64,000 bases of DNA from Ottelia alismoides. Its lineage: Eukaryota > Streptophyta > Magnoliopsida > Alismatales > Hydrocharitaceae. Positions 47,201 to 57,933 of this stretch are shown here, piece after piece. Location: the NCBI GenBank assembly GCA_037367405.1, contig JAZKJV010007242.1, positions 434,001 through 498,000 of the forward strand, read 5' to 3'. A program made the translations under genes and the position numbers. The notes beneath the pieces are model-generated. The model was not told where the DNA came from and made no database searches. It saw nothing but the letters and a program-made list of their open reading frames with translations. Position 1 is the first letter of the stretch; every line of letters starts with the position of its first letter.

Positions 47201-50200
47201 ATGGCCATCATCGAGGAGGAGGAGGAAGCGGAAGGCTCCTCCCCTCCGACGCAGCTGTCGGAGAGCTACCTCATGGGGTTCGTGCTGGCCAACATCGTCG
47301 GCCTCCGCTACTACACCGGCACCATCAACGGCCGCGAGATGGTGGCCCTCGTCCGCGAGCCCCTCAACCCCCACGACCCCAACGCCCTCAAGGTCCTCAA
47401 CACCCGCTCCCTCCAGGTCGGCCACATCGAGCGCCACGTCGCCGCCGCCCTCGCTCCCCTCCTCGACTACCGCCTCGCCTCTCTCGAGGGCATCGTCCCC
47501 AAGCCCCCCAAGTCCCGCTCCCCTTTCCGCCTCCCCTGCCAGATCCACATCTTTGCCCGCCCTGATGCCTTCGACACCGTCCACGCCGCCCTCCTTGCCG
47601 CCGACCTCCACCTCATCGCCCCCTCCGATCCTCAATTCTCCCTCTCCGAATCCGTTGCCGTGCAGGAAGTTCGCGGTAAGGGCGACGGGAGACGCGTCGA
47701 CGATGTGTTCGCATTGGTAGGTAAGGGTGCTCATCCTATGGCACCACCCCTCGATGCCCCCACAGATACGATTGTCACCCAATTGTTCCCCCACCAGAAG
47801 GAAGGGTTGGGATGGTTGGTACACAGGGAGGAGTCTGGCGAATTGCCGCCATTCTGGGAGGCGAGGGACGGCGGTTACATCAACGTCCTCACGAACTACG
47901 TCACCGACGAGAGGCCTCGGCCGTTGCGGGGTGGCATCTTTGCGGATGATATGGGTCTGGGGAAGACGCTCACACTTCTGTCCTTGATCGTGCTGAACAG
48001 GCCTGGAAGTGCCCGTACAGAAGATATTCTCGAAGGCGGGGATTCAAGTGGCAAGAAATCTAAGTTGGGAAAGAAGGGGGATTTGCCTGTGCGGAAGAGG
48101 CGCAAGATAGATGGAGGATATAGCTGCAGCTTAATACCAAAGACCACACTCGTCGTCTGCCCACCATCGGTGTTCTCTACGTGGATCACGCAGCTGGAGG
48201 AGCATACCATGCCCGGGAGCTTGAAGGTGTACATTTACCATGGGGAGAGGACACGCAAGGCCTGCGAGCTGTTGAAGTACGACATCGTTCTTACGACTTA
48301 TAGCACCCTGTCCGCAGAGTATCCGTGCCCTGGTTCTCCTATGAAGACAGTGGAGTGGTGGAGGGTCATCTTGGACGAGGCTCATGTGATTAAGAATTTC
48401 GCTGCTTTGCAAACCAAAGCTTGCATCGATTTGAAGGCTGAGAGGAGGTGGGTTGTCACGGGGACACCAATTCAGAACAATTCGTTTGACCTGTTCTCGC
48501 TGATGGCGTTCCTCAGATTCGAGCCTTTCTCGATTAAGGGTTATTGGCAGAGCTTGGTTCAACGCCCTCTCGATCAGGGGAACAAGAGTGGGATGAAGCG
48601 CTTGCAAGTAAGCATAGTTTGCTGTTCGTACTTGCTACTGCTGCATTGCTCTTTGATGTAAAAATAGGGAAAACATGATTTTCAACAGCAAATAGTTTAT
48701 AACAGACATTTGCGCTCTGCTTAGGAATTTTACATTGGTGAAAACTCTAACAAGGGGAAAACATATTTAGTGCACATCCAAGCTAGCAATGATATTTATA
48801 TAAGTTTTCATCTTTTGAGCATGTTTGTTTTACAAAATCAAACCTTGGGAAGTAGGTACAGCATTTGGGGGAGTATGCCGCATCATATTTGCTAAAAACC
48901 ATCTGTTCACATTGCGGGGCATAATTGTTACAACATGGTTTCATTTCTAGTTTATGAACTATTTCCATTTATTAACCTTTTTTTGACAGCATATCTTGTA
49001 AGCCGACACAAGGGGAAAAACCGTATTTTAATGAAATGAATGATAATATGCGCATTCATCATGAACTATATATTTACATGTTTCAATGCATATTGAATAA
49101 CATCCATTACGTACGGTAAATATTTTGATTTTTTGAAGGTAAGGTGCAGTACTGATTTTTTTCCTTTTCAAAAGCCAAAGAATGTCAATTAGAGGTTAAC
49201 GATCATCCTTGATAAGGTGCAACAAAGGCAGAGACGAAGCTAGGATTTTACCATTTGAGGGGCCAAATGCAAAATGCGAAATTATAATCGTAATTTGTCA
49301 CAAAAGCCAAGTTTATAAAAAGCTTGGATCCTAATTTTTCTTTCAAGATTTTTTATGAGAAGATATATAACAAAAAAGTATTATCTTACACTAATAGTAA
49401 TGGGATTTTACACTCACATTCTTGTAAAATTTAATAACTATATGATAATTTCTATAATCTTCGAGCCTTCTATAATTCCTCTCCACTTTACATTGCTGAC
49501 TAAATTAATCAATCAATTTGTTATTTTTGATGGTAATGATCAAACAGAAAAGGGAAGCTTATAAAAACAACTTTAAAAAATGCTTATTTTATCATTCTTC
49601 TTTCACATTTACATCATCTCTCTTTTATCACATCATCCTCTTCTTTCTAGAACTCATGAGATCACTATGACGGGTGGTCAGTAAACTTAGTAAAGAGCGC
49701 AATGCCGTAATGAATGGTAAGATCTGCAAGGACTGGCCATTGAGTGTTCCTTTCCTTTTTATGTATGGATTTTAATATCCGTAGACTATAAGAATGCCAT
49801 TATATAAAAGTTTTATCTGAAAATGTTAACTCAATTAAGATTTCCAAAGTTACTGATGTAAGAAATATTTACTACATTGATATGTTGAAAATGATGAAGA
49901 TGCATGAAAAGCCAAAGAATGACAAATTGCTAAACAGTTAGTTATTAAAGATTATGAGATAGCCACGCTATCTTTTTCTGTTGATATTATAAGATAAACA
50001 CTGAATGGCCAGCTTATTTATGTTTGTTGTATAATGTTCTGCAGGCACTAGTTGGAACCATTTCACTGCGAAGAACTAAAGATGCACCATGTGAGGGCAA
50101 GAGTATGGTAGGGTTGCCTCCCAAGACTATAGAAATTTGCTTTGTGGACTTATCACCTGAAGAGCGCGAGCAATATGACAAGATGGAAGCGGATGCACGT

Positions 50201-50351
50201 AGCACCGTACAGGAGTACATTGACGCAGATAGTGTTATGCGGAATTACTCCACCGTGCTTCACATGATTCTACGCCTTCGTCAGATCTGCAATGATACGG
50301 CTCTATGCCCTGCTGAGATTAGATCTCTCATCCCATCCAGTTCCCTGGAAG
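47201..50351 (+). CDS. HIRAN-SNF2 helicase (HLTF/RAD5-like), first two exons
   Basis: This is a chromatin-bound DNA translocase of the HLTF (SMARCA3-like) class. Relatives remodel stalled replication forks and ubiquitinate PCNA. Exon 1 (47201-48607, 469 codons) starts at an ATG in good context (GCAGCAATGGCC). It has a HIRAN domain at about residues 20-120, then the SNF2 N-terminal ATPase: Walker A DDMGLGKT (249-256), motif Ia near VVCPPSVFSTW, DEAH at 392-395, and motif III VTGTPIQN (419-426). Exon 2 (50045-50351) continues with the ALVGTISLRRTKD segment and ILRLRQICND and stops mid-codon at a GT donor. A basic RKRRK stretch (about 320-325) may be a nuclear signal. The RING finger and C-terminal helicase domain are not found up to 64000; copia and gypsy elements fill the following interval. 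Exon 1 is far more GC-rich than exon 2. Confidence 0.92.
49229..49290. repeat. Solitary end of the CAGGGACGGAGC hAT-like family
   Basis: CAGAGACGAAGCTAGGATTT, then TTGAGGGGCCAAATGCAAAA (49250 region), resembles the left end at 11782. No opposite end was found in this intron, so it is a fragment. Confidence 0.45.
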
Positions 50352-50965
50352 GTAAGACACATTTCTTTACTCAGGTTTGTGCTTCACTGGTATCATCTCC
50401 GTCGGTCACCATGTCATGGAATCCAACTATTGCTCTCTGACTTCTAATCTTTGTTTAAGAGTTCACAAATGCTACTTTGATGCACTTGTTTAGTGAAGCG
50501 AATAATTGCTAGTTGTCGCATATTGGCGCTTCTTCATTTCGAATTAATTGTTTTATGTTAATCTCTGGAATTTTACAATGTCAAGTTAAATGTTTTAAGC
50601 TCTGCATTTGTGTAATAATTTGATATTTCTTCTTTGGGTAATGCTTTGTGTGGAAGGCATTCCTGAAAACCTCCTATATTTAAGGGTTATGGGATTTTAT
50701 CTAGATAGATGACTTTGTCCTGGGGCTGGGATTTCCTTATCCTGGCTGGGACAACTATCTTCCCACCTTCCTTATCCCAACCTATACCCACCTATACCTG
50801 TTTTCCTTTTTCCTTTCCCTTCAAACAATTAATCATTTACTCTCACATTCTCGACACTATCTATCTTGCAATAGCTGCCACTTCTTTCACCACAACTATA
50901 TGTTAGAAAGACAAAACCATTTGAATTGGATCATGCTACATTTTTTATCCGATCAATGTGCACTA
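50352..50965. other. Sequence after exon 2 of the SNF2 gene, no exon recognised
   Basis: It begins with the splice donor of exon 2. No RING or helicase-C coding stretch is present. 50710-50900 is CT-rich without a recognised element. Confidence 0.5.
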
Positions 50966-51274
50966 TGTTGGAGAATGTAATAGAGTGGTAATTGGATCTT
51001 TCTAGGATCCAATTACCATCCACTCATGTTTAGTTCCACATCTACTATCTGTGTGACTCTGGTCTGTTTGTGGGGAAATATAAAGAGCCCCACATCCCAT
51101 GTACTCAATGAGAAAGTTCAATAGAAACATATGACCTTTTGAGATCTTCTCCCGTGATTTCATCCCACTCCTTAGGGAGTAGAGTTCCATGTAAAATATC
51201 GGCATTCATGTTTATTCTTTCTTGATTTCTTGCTATGTTTATCTATTCCTCTTCCACATTCTAGATTTCAACAC
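50966..51274 (+). repeat. Copia LTR, plus orientation (309 bp)
   Basis: It runs from TGTTGGAGAATG to GATTTCAACA and is the reverse complement, at moderate identity, of the LTRs at 51509 and 53945. Shared blocks include TTTTACATGGAACTC and ATGAGTGGATG. No primer site follows, so it is a solo or rearranged LTR. Confidence 0.75.
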
Positions 51275-51279
51275 ATTGT

Positions 51280-51490
51280 TAGTGCAAATTCTTTGATATT
51301 CCTCCCCGAATGGTGAATGCATATGCTTCTTCGGGCAAGTCTCCCTTCCGTATAGGAATACATTCTTCACATCAAGCTGGAAAAGTGGTTAGTACTTGTC
51401 AATCATTATAGCAAGGAGAATCCACCCTATAGTGAGTTAAGCATCAAGAGAGACCATGTTACAATAGCCAACATCATATTTTTTTTGCTA
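51280..51490 (-). pseudogene. Copia reverse transcriptase fragment
   Basis: The minus-strand translation contains FQLDVKNVFLYG, matching the conserved copia RT block (LDVKxAFLxG), with a stop just before it. The fragment is squeezed between two opposite LTRs and covers only about 70 codons. Confidence 0.65.
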
Positions 51491-51508
51491 CTATTCAATT
51501 TTTGTAAT

Positions 51509-54213
51509 TGTTGAAATATAAATGTGGAAGCAAAATCGACAATCAAGAACTACATAAATAAATATGAAACATTGAAATCCAAGTACAAGACAAACCATAG
51601 TCCCTCCCATCATCCATGAAACATTGAAATCCAAGTACAAGACAAACCATAGTCCCTCCAATCATCCATATGAGACTAAACATAAGTAGAGGTAATTGAG
51701 TCTTGGAGAAATTCAATTACCCCTCTATTACATATTCCAACATTCCCCTCAAACTGGAGCTGAGAAAGCTGTAGCTTGTAACGAAAGAAAAAATATACAA
51801 CTCGTCTTCCCACAATACGTATGAGATAGACAAGGATAGAGACACTTTACTCGGACGGGGATAGAGACATCCCGTTCGAAGTAACCACTACTAGTAGAAG
51901 ACCTAGCTCGGGGATGGGTCTGCGATAATCAGGTCACCTGAAAGTACTTCAGTTGTGCATGTAGTAGTCACTGCGACAACTAGGTTTTGCTTGGATTAGA
52001 GTCGTTGTATAAGAAGAAAGTCCAACGTGGAGTAGTGATCAGGGATAGAGACACCGCGGTGAAGTAGTCAATGCTCGGTAAAGATAGTCGATAGCAATAA
52101 TAGTCTGGAGTGTCGATCTGTCAGTCGTGGATGTGGAGAAGAAGTTTTATAGATACATCTCAAGTAGAATAACGTACACTCTCTTACTCGTCGTTTCTCC
52201 CATACTTGATAGAATAAGAGTATGAATCATCAAGTTGAGAGAAACCGAAACATGTTTTTTTGTCAATTATTTTACCAGTCATTTTTTCTTGACTTTCTTC
52301 TCTCTTTTTTTCGTACTACTTTTTGTAAGATAGCCCCTTTTTGTCAACTCTCTCTTTTTTGTTGTACAAACTCTCCTCTCATTTTTTGTAGCCGTTCATT
52401 TTTCTCAGTTATATATATTTTTGATCAGGCTTCCCTCTTTTTTTTGTTCATGGGACCTTTCTTATTTTTGCCCTCTTTCTTCTGGCCCCTTTCTTTTTTT
52501 CTTGGAGCCTAATTAGGGCCAAGCCAATGTAGCTACATCCCTTTTTTTCCACCTACAACAATACATGAGTTGGCCCATTGGGCTTGGGGTAGTAGCCCTC
52601 TCGTATTGAGAAGGGGGTATCATGCTCACCTCATCTCTATTCACAAAACTAGGGTTCCTCGAAGGGAACCCATGCCGCTGCCACCGTGGGATGGAGCCAT
52701 GGCACCCCCTAAGATGGTTGAGCCACGCTGCTGTAACGTTGGGAGATTGTCGATCTGGAGTAGCATGATGGTTTGCTGGAGGTGTTTGCTTGGGGAGCTA
52801 CTTGGAAATGGAGGAGCTGCGAGGAGTGCTGTACGTCGCTTGGGCCCGAGGCTTCTGATGGACAAAGGTCCTGCTATTAGCGGCTTCTCACACCGCCATC
52901 GACATGGAGAGCTATGATCGAAAGGGGAAGATTCTCTCGTAAGAGGGTGCCTCGTGGGGACTTGGGGAGGCCTCGAGCCACCTGCACCGCCATGCTTTCT
53001 TTTTTGTTTTTGAGAATGAGGGTCCTGCATGGGGAGCTGCTGTTCTCTGAGGGTTCCTCTTTTCGGAGGTTGATGGTGATCTGCTGTTCTCGGAGGTTGA
53101 TCGCATGGATGGGCTTGAGACGAGAAGCTCTCCTCCCTCCTTGAGGTTTATGCGCAATTGTTCTTGTGCGCCTGGGGCTTCTTCTTTCCTCATGTGAGTG
53201 GGGATTCTTCAGAGTATACACACGAGAAGGTTGCCTGAAGGTGCATGAGTGAGGGTTGAGGCTGGCATCTTGTGATCACGAGGCTATGCATCGATGTTGT
53301 GGTTGCGTGTTGCATGGATTGGCGCTTGATGACAATATCCCGAATTAGGGTTCAATAAACCCTAGAAATAAACTTTGAAAACCCTAGAATAATCTTCGAA
53401 CAATTAGGGTGTGTTTGGTATGTGGGTTAAGGTGGGTTAAACTGGTAGCATGTAACCCATTTTTGGTTTCTAGTGTTTGGATAGAGGGTTAAACCGGGGG
53501 TGAGTTAGAAGTGGATTTATTGTGATATGATTATATTGAAGTTTGAAAAGTGAGTAGTTATTGTGATGCGATTGTATTGAAGTTTGAAAAAGTGAGTATA
53601 AGTGGAGTAGTTTATAATTTTTATATGATATGATGGTATAGTATATTATTTTTTGATGGAATTGATGATGGAAAATTGATTTATTTATTTTTTAAAAAGA
53701 TAAAAAGTAAGGCCCACATAGGAGTGAGAAAATATGGGGTAAGGGGGGGAGTTTACCCCGGTAGCCGAACGACACCTTACTATCTTCGGAGTTCAAAAAT
53801 GAACAGAATAATTTTCAAGAACAATACCCTAGAATCAATTTGCTTGTGATCTTTCAAGAGATTTTTTTTGATTCGGAACATCAAGAATAATCATTGATGT
53901 TGGGAATAAAATAAAATCTCTTAAAATCAACGTGCTCTGATACCGCATTGAAATATAAACCCAGAAGCAAAATCGATAATAAAAAACAAGAAACATAAAG
54001 AAATGCCTAATATTTGACGCCCAGGTTTTACGTGGAACCCTATTCTGTGATGAGCTGGATGAAATCATGGGAGAAGGCCTCATAGGGTTGGATCGTCTAT
54101 TGCAATCTCTCTATGAGTACAGGGGTAGCTCCACATATAGACTGGAGTCTCACCACTCATCCATGTGTGATTGATTAAACATGAGTGGATGTAATTGGAT
54201 CTTGACGAGGACA
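51509..54213 (-). mobile_element. Non-autonomous copia-like retrotransposon
   Basis: Minus-strand order: 5' LTR 54213-53945, primer site GGTATCAGAGCA (53944-53933), an internal region without gag or pol, polypurine tract TTTGAGGGGGAA (about 51754-51743), and 3' LTR 51742-51509 (TGTTGGAA to TTTCAACA). The 3' LTR contains a 52 bp tandem duplication (about 51577-51665, unit ATGAAACATTGAAATCCAAG and on). The 5' LTR lacks its outermost bases. Open frames at 52570-53221 carry no known domain. A Tourist-like MITE is nested at 53407-53776. Confidence 0.7.
53407..53776. mobile_element. Tourist-like MITE, 370 bp, nested in the copia-like element
   Basis: TTA is duplicated (53404-53406, 53777-53779). 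It begins GGGTGTGTTTGGTATGTGGG and aligns along its length with 43937-44325 (GGGTTAAACTGG, TTGTATTGAAGTTTGAAA, AAGGCCCACA). Confidence 0.88.
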
Positions 54214-54409
54214 TCTTTCCCGCACCGCACACCCAACCTCAGTGCCCCCGCTAGGTTATTTGCTAAGGTCCGATTTAATAACCCATAACTCAGAATGCAA
54301 TAGCTGGATACTTTATGTGGTGGCCCCAGTTCTTCCCGGCTACAGACCTAATACTGGTCTAGTATTCATTCCCGGGGAGCTGTCAGAGTCAACAAAGGGC
54401 TTGAATTCG
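54214..54409. other. Unidentified segment interrupted by the gypsy insertion
   Basis: Together with 61932-62133 this forms one pre-insertion sequence: removing the gypsy element and one GATTA copy joins them. The right part has a perfect AAAGCC-TTTTTT-GGCTTT hairpin (about 61963-61981). Organelle origin was considered but not shown. No gene can be named. Confidence 0.4.
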
Positions 54410-54414
54410 GATTA

Positions 54415-55604
54415 TGATGTAGCAACTCTGCGAACATTTATTTTATTTATCTTATTTAGCATTTGTTTTGTCTATTTGATTTTATTTCATTCCCATGTAA
54501 AAGGCTCATTATAAAAGGCCTCTTTTTATATTTTTCCTTTGATTTCTTCTTTCCCTATTTTTAGGGATTTGTTGCTTATTTTGAGGGGGAGTGGCCTCTA
54601 TAAAGGGCCCCCTTTGTATTAGGGCTGATTAAGTTAAGTTGAATTAAAAAAATTCCTATCACTAAACCTCTCTCTCTCGGCCTCACGCTCTCTCCCTCCC
54701 GTGCCCTAATCCCAGCCGCCGCCTTCCCTCTCTCTCTCTCCCCGACTCCTCTCTCTCCCTGGGTTCTTCTTCTCGGCCCCAAACCCTCAGCGCCTCCCCC
54801 TTCCTCCCCTCTTCCGCCGCAAACACATCCAGCGTCGCCTCTGCCTTCTCCCCGCGCCACCATCTCTCCACTTCCGCGTCGCCTCTCTCCCTTCCTGCGC
54901 CGCCTCGCCTCGGCGCCTCTCTCCCTCTCCCAACCTCCCTCCTCCCGTCGCCTACTCCTCCCAACTCAGTCCCAGCCACCGCCAACACGGCCCTTCCCCC
55001 TCAGCGGTTCCACCCGCACCACCTCCCCTTACGCCGCAACCCCGCTCAGCCCATCCTACTCGCGCCGCATCCCTGCTCCATGACATCCGCCGCCAGACTC
55101 CGCCGCACCACTGCTACTGTATCCGCAAACCGACGCCGACCTGCTAGGCCTGGAGCCTGCACGACCCTCCTTGTGAGCAGCCACCGCCTACGGCCAGAAG
55201 TTGCTCGGAACATCCCTGACTTAGCCGCTACCCTGCTCGATCAGATCTGAAGCGCACTTAACGGACCCTTGCTGGTTGTGGTATGAGCGTATTTTTCCAC
55301 CGTTATTCCACCATATAAGTTAGCATTGTGGCCTACGATATTGCTTGTTTGGTTTGGTGATTTATTAAGATTCCTAGACTACAACATCGCTATTTAATTC
55401 CTGTGATCTTTATCTACTTGATTGCCCTAAGTTTGCGGAGAAATCGGTGCTAAAACGCAAGTAACTTGACATGTATGGTTGCTGAAATTCGCTTATCATT
55501 CATCAATTTTCTTGTCTGTCAATTTCAATTCCATAACTCTCTTATCAATTCGCCTTTTTATGTCATTATCCCATTAGGCTGCATCAATTATTGTTGCTGA
55601 TTTT
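54415..55604 (+). repeat. 5' LTR of the gypsy element, 3'-deleted
   Basis: It parallels 60639-61830 almost base for base, with two small gaps: the starting TGATGCAACATGATAACAAC is reduced to TGATGTAGCAAC, and there is a 10 bp indel near 55370. It then stops matching at 55604, where the 3' LTR goes on for 96 bp. It contains a CT-rich, C-rich tract (54660-55240) and an upstream TATAAAAGG (54511-54519). Confidence 0.9.
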
Positions 55605-55718
55605 AAAAACCACAACCAAAACCACTAAAAGAAAAAAACAAAAAAAAACCACAAAACAAACCCTGGGATAAAAAAAAAGAAAAAAAAACCAACAAGAAAG
55701 CAAAACCCTAGGATATCC
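55605..55718 (+). other. A-rich gag leader replacing the LTR end and primer site
   Basis: The sequence is rich in AAAAACCACAACC and A runs and reads straight into the gag start. Neither the missing LTR end nor a recognisable tRNA primer site is present. Confidence 0.55.
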
Positions 55719-57933
55719 ATGGCCGACAAACCTAGTGGCTCTAAACCCCCCTACACCACACACCCTGAACTATCGCTAGAATCCCTAACTGCTCAAATGC
55801 AACACATGCAAAGAGTGGTTGAACAGTTGAGTGGGCAAATTGCTACCCTGAATAGTCGTATGATAGGCAACGACCTTACTGATGAAACTCCCAACAAAGG
55901 TCGACGCACTAACCGGAAATCACACTCCCGGAATAGCACTTCCCGAGATTCTAGCTCTTCTACTTCTGACGGACATGTTAGTGATTATCATTCACAGGAG
56001 AGTGAACAAGAAGAACCCAAAGAATACACCCCTTTCCTCCCCAAGACTCCAGACCCATACCCCTTTGGCTATACTCCGCAAACTAATGGTGAACATCAAT
56101 TCCAACCACGAAATGGACCCAAGTCCGACGATGGATGGGATCGAGGTATCCGTCTCGATGTCCCGGAATTTGACGGAGGACGAGATCCTGACGTTTTTTT
56201 GGATTGACTCCAAACCGTTGAACATTTCTTTGTGTGGAAGTCCATGCCTAGCGAGCGAAAAGTCCAATTTGTCACCATCAAATTAAAAGGACATGCTCTA
56301 TTATGGTGGGACCGTTTGCAGTCTGAACGCAAACGGAAGGGAAAAAGTAAAATCGGCAACCGGAGCAAGATGAAAGCCAAGCTGAAAACCAAATTCGTGC
56401 CGGAAGATTACAAACGAGATCTATACGCACGACTGCAATCATGGAGACAAGGCACCATGAGTGTGAGGGAATACACCGAAGGGGTTCCAATCCCTAGTCC
56501 ATCGCAACCGCTTGCAGGAGACCCCTATTCAGGAGGTCACCCGCTACATGCAAGGCCTCCGCCAAGTCATCCAGGATGAACTCTACCTCCACAACTGCCG
56601 TGATGTCGACGAAGCCTACAAGCAGGCCGAACGGGCTGAGATCAAGCTTGCTAAAGCCCAGACGAGGAAGATACCTTTTCCTGCGAACTCCGCTCCTCGT
56701 ACCAGTGCCACGATGACATACTCCAAAACGATGGGTTTCCCATCAGTCACTACGGGTAAAACCCAAGCCAAACCGTCAACTCCTGCCGTCGCCCGACCAC
56801 CCACTGGAAACCCCGGCCAAGGCATCTTGGGAAGCCGACCTATTGTAGGACCTGATACTTGCTTCCGATGCTATCAAAAGGGCCATCGAGCAGCAGAGTG
56901 TCCAAACCCTAAGGCTAGACCCGTCCATCTATGCACCACCGACGACCCTGAATACCCCGACCCTGACCAGCAAGAATCCCCTGAAGAGGATCCGGCTGCG
57001 TTGACTGCTGATACCCTGAGAGTCGATGACTATGAACCTCTAGGAGTGGATGGAGACGAATCCGGTCCATTCCTGGTAATTGAACACGAGAACTTTATCG
57101 CTCCTGACAGCGCGCCCACAAACATTCTGCTCACCCCCGCTGCCCACGATGCTGATAGCTGGCTGCGACGCAACATCTTCCGAACCACCTGCACCTCAGG
57201 AGGACGACGCTGTTCACTGATCATTGACGGAGGAAGCGTTGAGAACTTTGTTTCCCAAGAAATGATAGATAAGTTGGGTCTACCAACGCAACCACTCGAG
57301 AAACCATACATCGTGGCATGGTTTCGAGGTGGTACCCAAATCCCGATCCACCGTCAAAGCCTCGTTAGCTTCTCCATTGGTCCCACATATAAGGACGAGG
57401 TGTGGTGCCATGTAGCCCCTATGGATGTCTGTCACATACTTCTAGGGAGACCGTGGCAGTTCGATCGAGACACCGAACACCGAGGAAAACTGAACACGTA
57501 CACCTTTCTCATAGACAAGGTTCGTGTAACCCTCAGACCGCAACGTGAAGCCCTTAGCCCTCGCCAAGTGGCTACACTTCGAGCTGCGACCAACCAAACT
57601 GGTAACAAAACCCCACCTGCAAAGACTGCGACCACGAGCTCTGTGTTGTTGATAGAAGCCCAAACATTCCAACGTGAAATTCAAGAGGGCTCCACCATCT
57701 ATGCATTAGTGGGACGTGAAGTGGACAATCAAGAGACAACTCCGCCTGAAGTCCCACCTGAGGTAAAGCCCATCATCCAAGAGTTTGCTGACATCATGCC
57801 TGAAGAGTTGCCTGAAGGACTACCCCCGTTGCGAGACATTCAACATCACATCGACCTAGTCCCTGGAGCCAGCCTCCCTCACTTACCCCATTACCGAATG
57901 AGCCCAAGCGAGCATGAGGAGATGAACCGGTAG
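55719..57933 (+). pseudogene. Gypsy gag and protease (interrupted)
   Basis: Gag starts at ATG 55719. A stop (TGA, 56204-56206) replaces a tryptophan codon in the retrotransposon-gag domain, which continues at once (HFFVWKSMPSERK). A single-base insertion near 56476-56480 then shifts the frame. The second frame (open to 57933) resumes the gag domain and has the zinc knuckle [14 protein letters not shown] (about 56869-56910). It also has an aspartic protease with IIDGGS as catalytic block (about 57223) and ILLGRPW. It ends at a TAG (57931-57933) in the linker before reverse transcriptase. Confidence 0.9.

Noticed and set aside
47004..47824. Long frames overlapping exon 1 of the SNF2 gene (238 codons plus strand, 241 minus strand)
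   Set aside because: Shadows of the GC-rich HIRAN coding sequence; the real frame starts at 47201 and has the domain match.
52570..53221. Open frames of 93-129 codons on both strands
   Set aside because: They are inside the non-autonomous copia-like element and have no gag, pol or host domain.
54214..54409. Plastid or mitochondrial gene fragment
   Set aside because: The open frame and hairpin were suggestive, but no organelle protein could be matched from the translation, so only the possibility is recorded.
54576..54988. Arg/Gly-rich minus-strand frames, repeated at 60917-61224
   Set aside because: They are within the CT-rich tract of both gypsy LTRs and are compositional.
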